Assembly (NCBI GenBank): GCA_023141075.1
Contig: JAGLKL010000065.1
Span: forward strand, 1 to 7,363
DNA from: Alphaproteobacteria bacterium
GTDB taxonomy: Bacteria; Pseudomonadota; Alphaproteobacteria; Micavibrionales; Micavibrionaceae
Length of the DNA: 7,363 bases
Direction: 5' to 3'
This document shows, piece after piece, positions 6,744-7,363 of the stretch; within the stretch, counting starts at the first letter, position 1, and each line of letters begins with the position of its first letter. The translations under genes were made by a program, and so were the position numbers. A model generated the notes under the pieces. The model ran no database searches, was not told the origin of the DNA, and worked only from the letters and a program-made list of their open reading frames with translations.

Positions 6744-6755
6744 TCAAGTGGCCAG
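6731..6755 (-). terminator. Hairpin terminator overlapping the glycosyltransferase stop codon
   Basis: CTGGCCGCTT (6731-6740) and AAGTGGCCAG (6746-6755) form a 10-bp stem with one G-T pair and a 5-base loop. On the minus strand the stem is followed at once by TTTTGCTTT (6730-6722), as in an intrinsic terminator, so it should end the transcript of the small secreted protein, 31 bases after its stop. On the plus strand the nearest T run begins about 14 bases after the stem, so termination in that direction is less sure. The TAA of the plus-strand gene (6741-6743) lies in the loop. Confidence 0.65.
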
Positions 6756-6786
6756 CTTACAAATCATATTTTTTAAAAACGTTGAA

Positions 6787-7305
6787 TTAGTCGTTCAAGT
6801 GATCGTAATCACTTCTTTTCTTTTCTTTATACTTAATATTTCTAGCACCTTCTCTATAATTTGTATGTGTATAGAGGTAATTTTCGTGAGCTTGTTCTTC
6901 AACATCATAGGGAACATATTTGATTCGCTCCCATCCTTTTGCAATCATACAGCCTTCAAAGTCGATGTAGTCGGAGTGCTCGGCGAATAATTCTTTATCA
7001 CGCTCAGGTGTGTCCCATCCTGCAAGGCGGGCTTCTGTGTCGTTAAGCACAACGCCGTCAACATATTCAGGAATGGCATCGCGCACAGCGCCGAGGCGTT
7101 CCAGTTCGCGAAGTTCGACAACACAACGTGCTATGTCCCGGTTAAGCGTTTGTTGAGCTTTTGGACCGCGAAGATATAATGCTGAAGATGAATTAATCCG
7201 TTGCCAATATTGACCCAAATGTTCAATTTGTTCGTTGACACCGGCATATGAAGGAGAAGAAAATGTCAGGGCGAAAGCCAAGACCAGAAAAGAACGCATA
7301 ATCAT
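6787..7305 (-). CDS. Small secreted protein with two cysteines, function unknown
   Basis: I do not recognise the family. Read from the ATG at 7305 the protein has 172 residues. It opens with a good Sec signal peptide: Arg4, a hydrophobic core LVLAFALTF (7-15) and a probable cut after SYA (19-21). The mature part is hydrophilic, with two cysteines: Cys61 in RDIARCVVELRELERLG and Cys119 in FEGCMIAKGWERIKY. The spacing and the CM..KGW motif suggest a disulfide-bonded periplasmic protein. The tail is basic and Tyr-rich (NIKYKEKKRSDYDHLND). The start is uncertain. The frame is open from an ATG at 7350 and through the window edge, and an ATG at 7299 is also possible. I prefer 7305 or 7299 because the signal peptide begins there; a weak GAAAAG precedes 7305 by nine bases. 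It converges on the glycosyltransferase gene and shares the hairpin between them. Confidence 0.7.
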   Translation of the reverse strand: MIMRSFLVLAFALTFSSPSYAGVNEQIEHLGQYWQRINSSSALYLRGPKAQQTLNRDIARCVVELRELERLGAVRDAIPEYVDGVVLNDTEARLAGWDTPERDKELFAEHSDYIDFEGCMIAKGWERIKYVPYDVEEQAHENYLYTHTNYREGARNIKYKEKKRSDYDHLND

Positions 7306-7363
7306 ATCGAAAAACTTTTCGTTTTTGGTTACTAAATCAGACAGAAGCATAGCAAAAATAGCG

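Noticed and set aside
7308..7321. CGAAAA-AC-TTTTCG palindrome just upstream of the preferred start at 7305
   Set aside because: The loop is only two bases, the stem is A/T-rich, and the site may be coding if the longer start is used, so regulation is not supported.
1..7363. A defence island, phage remnant, CRISPR array or new multi-gene system
   Set aside because: No repeats with regular spacers, no transposase, integrase, nuclease or toxin motifs, and no cluster of unknown genes in one operon. The recognised genes are housekeeping or envelope functions.

Overview
The window reads as chromosomal DNA of a Gram-negative alphaproteobacterium with moderate to low GC. The evidence is the alphaproteobacterial look of the polyprenyl diphosphate synthase N-terminus, a long bacterial-type pyruvate phosphate dikinase, a GT9 (LPS heptosyltransferase-type) glycosyltransferase, and several small proteins with Sec signal peptides. 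The lineage call is inferred from protein character and was not tested by a search. No mobile element, CRISPR array, tRNA or rRNA was seen.

Left part (1-2300): a five-helix membrane protein of unknown function (41-598, +) converges on a polyprenyl diphosphate synthase gene (ispB-like, -). The synthase reading frame is broken near its 3' end. The frame that opens at 1632 stops at 754, but the missing C-terminus of about 50 residues continues in another frame down to 603. One extra base at 754/755 explains the break. Upstream of it on the same strand lies a gene for a secreted, extremely Glu/Lys/Asp-rich protein (1691-2299) that carries an internal 36-bp tandem duplication. The 58-bp gap allows the two to be co-transcribed.

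Middle (2300-5702): a 74-bp divergent intergenic region containing a perfect 8-bp palindrome separates the charged-protein gene from a GNAT acetyltransferase (2374-2913, +). The ppdK gene follows (3021-5702, +), complete and with all catalytic motifs. It interconverts PEP and pyruvate and belongs to central carbon metabolism.

Right part (5703-7363): a GT9 glycosyltransferase (5778-6743, +), probably acting in LPS core synthesis, converges on a small secreted protein with two cysteines (6787 to about 7305, -). A hairpin over the stop codon of the GT9 gene probably terminates the opposing transcript.

The genes look like ordinary core and accessory chromosome content: quinone side chain, PEP/pyruvate and cell envelope functions. 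I found no convincing evidence for a new multi-gene system. The items most worth checking are the synthase frameshift, the repeat-bearing acidic/basic secreted protein and the overlapping terminator.
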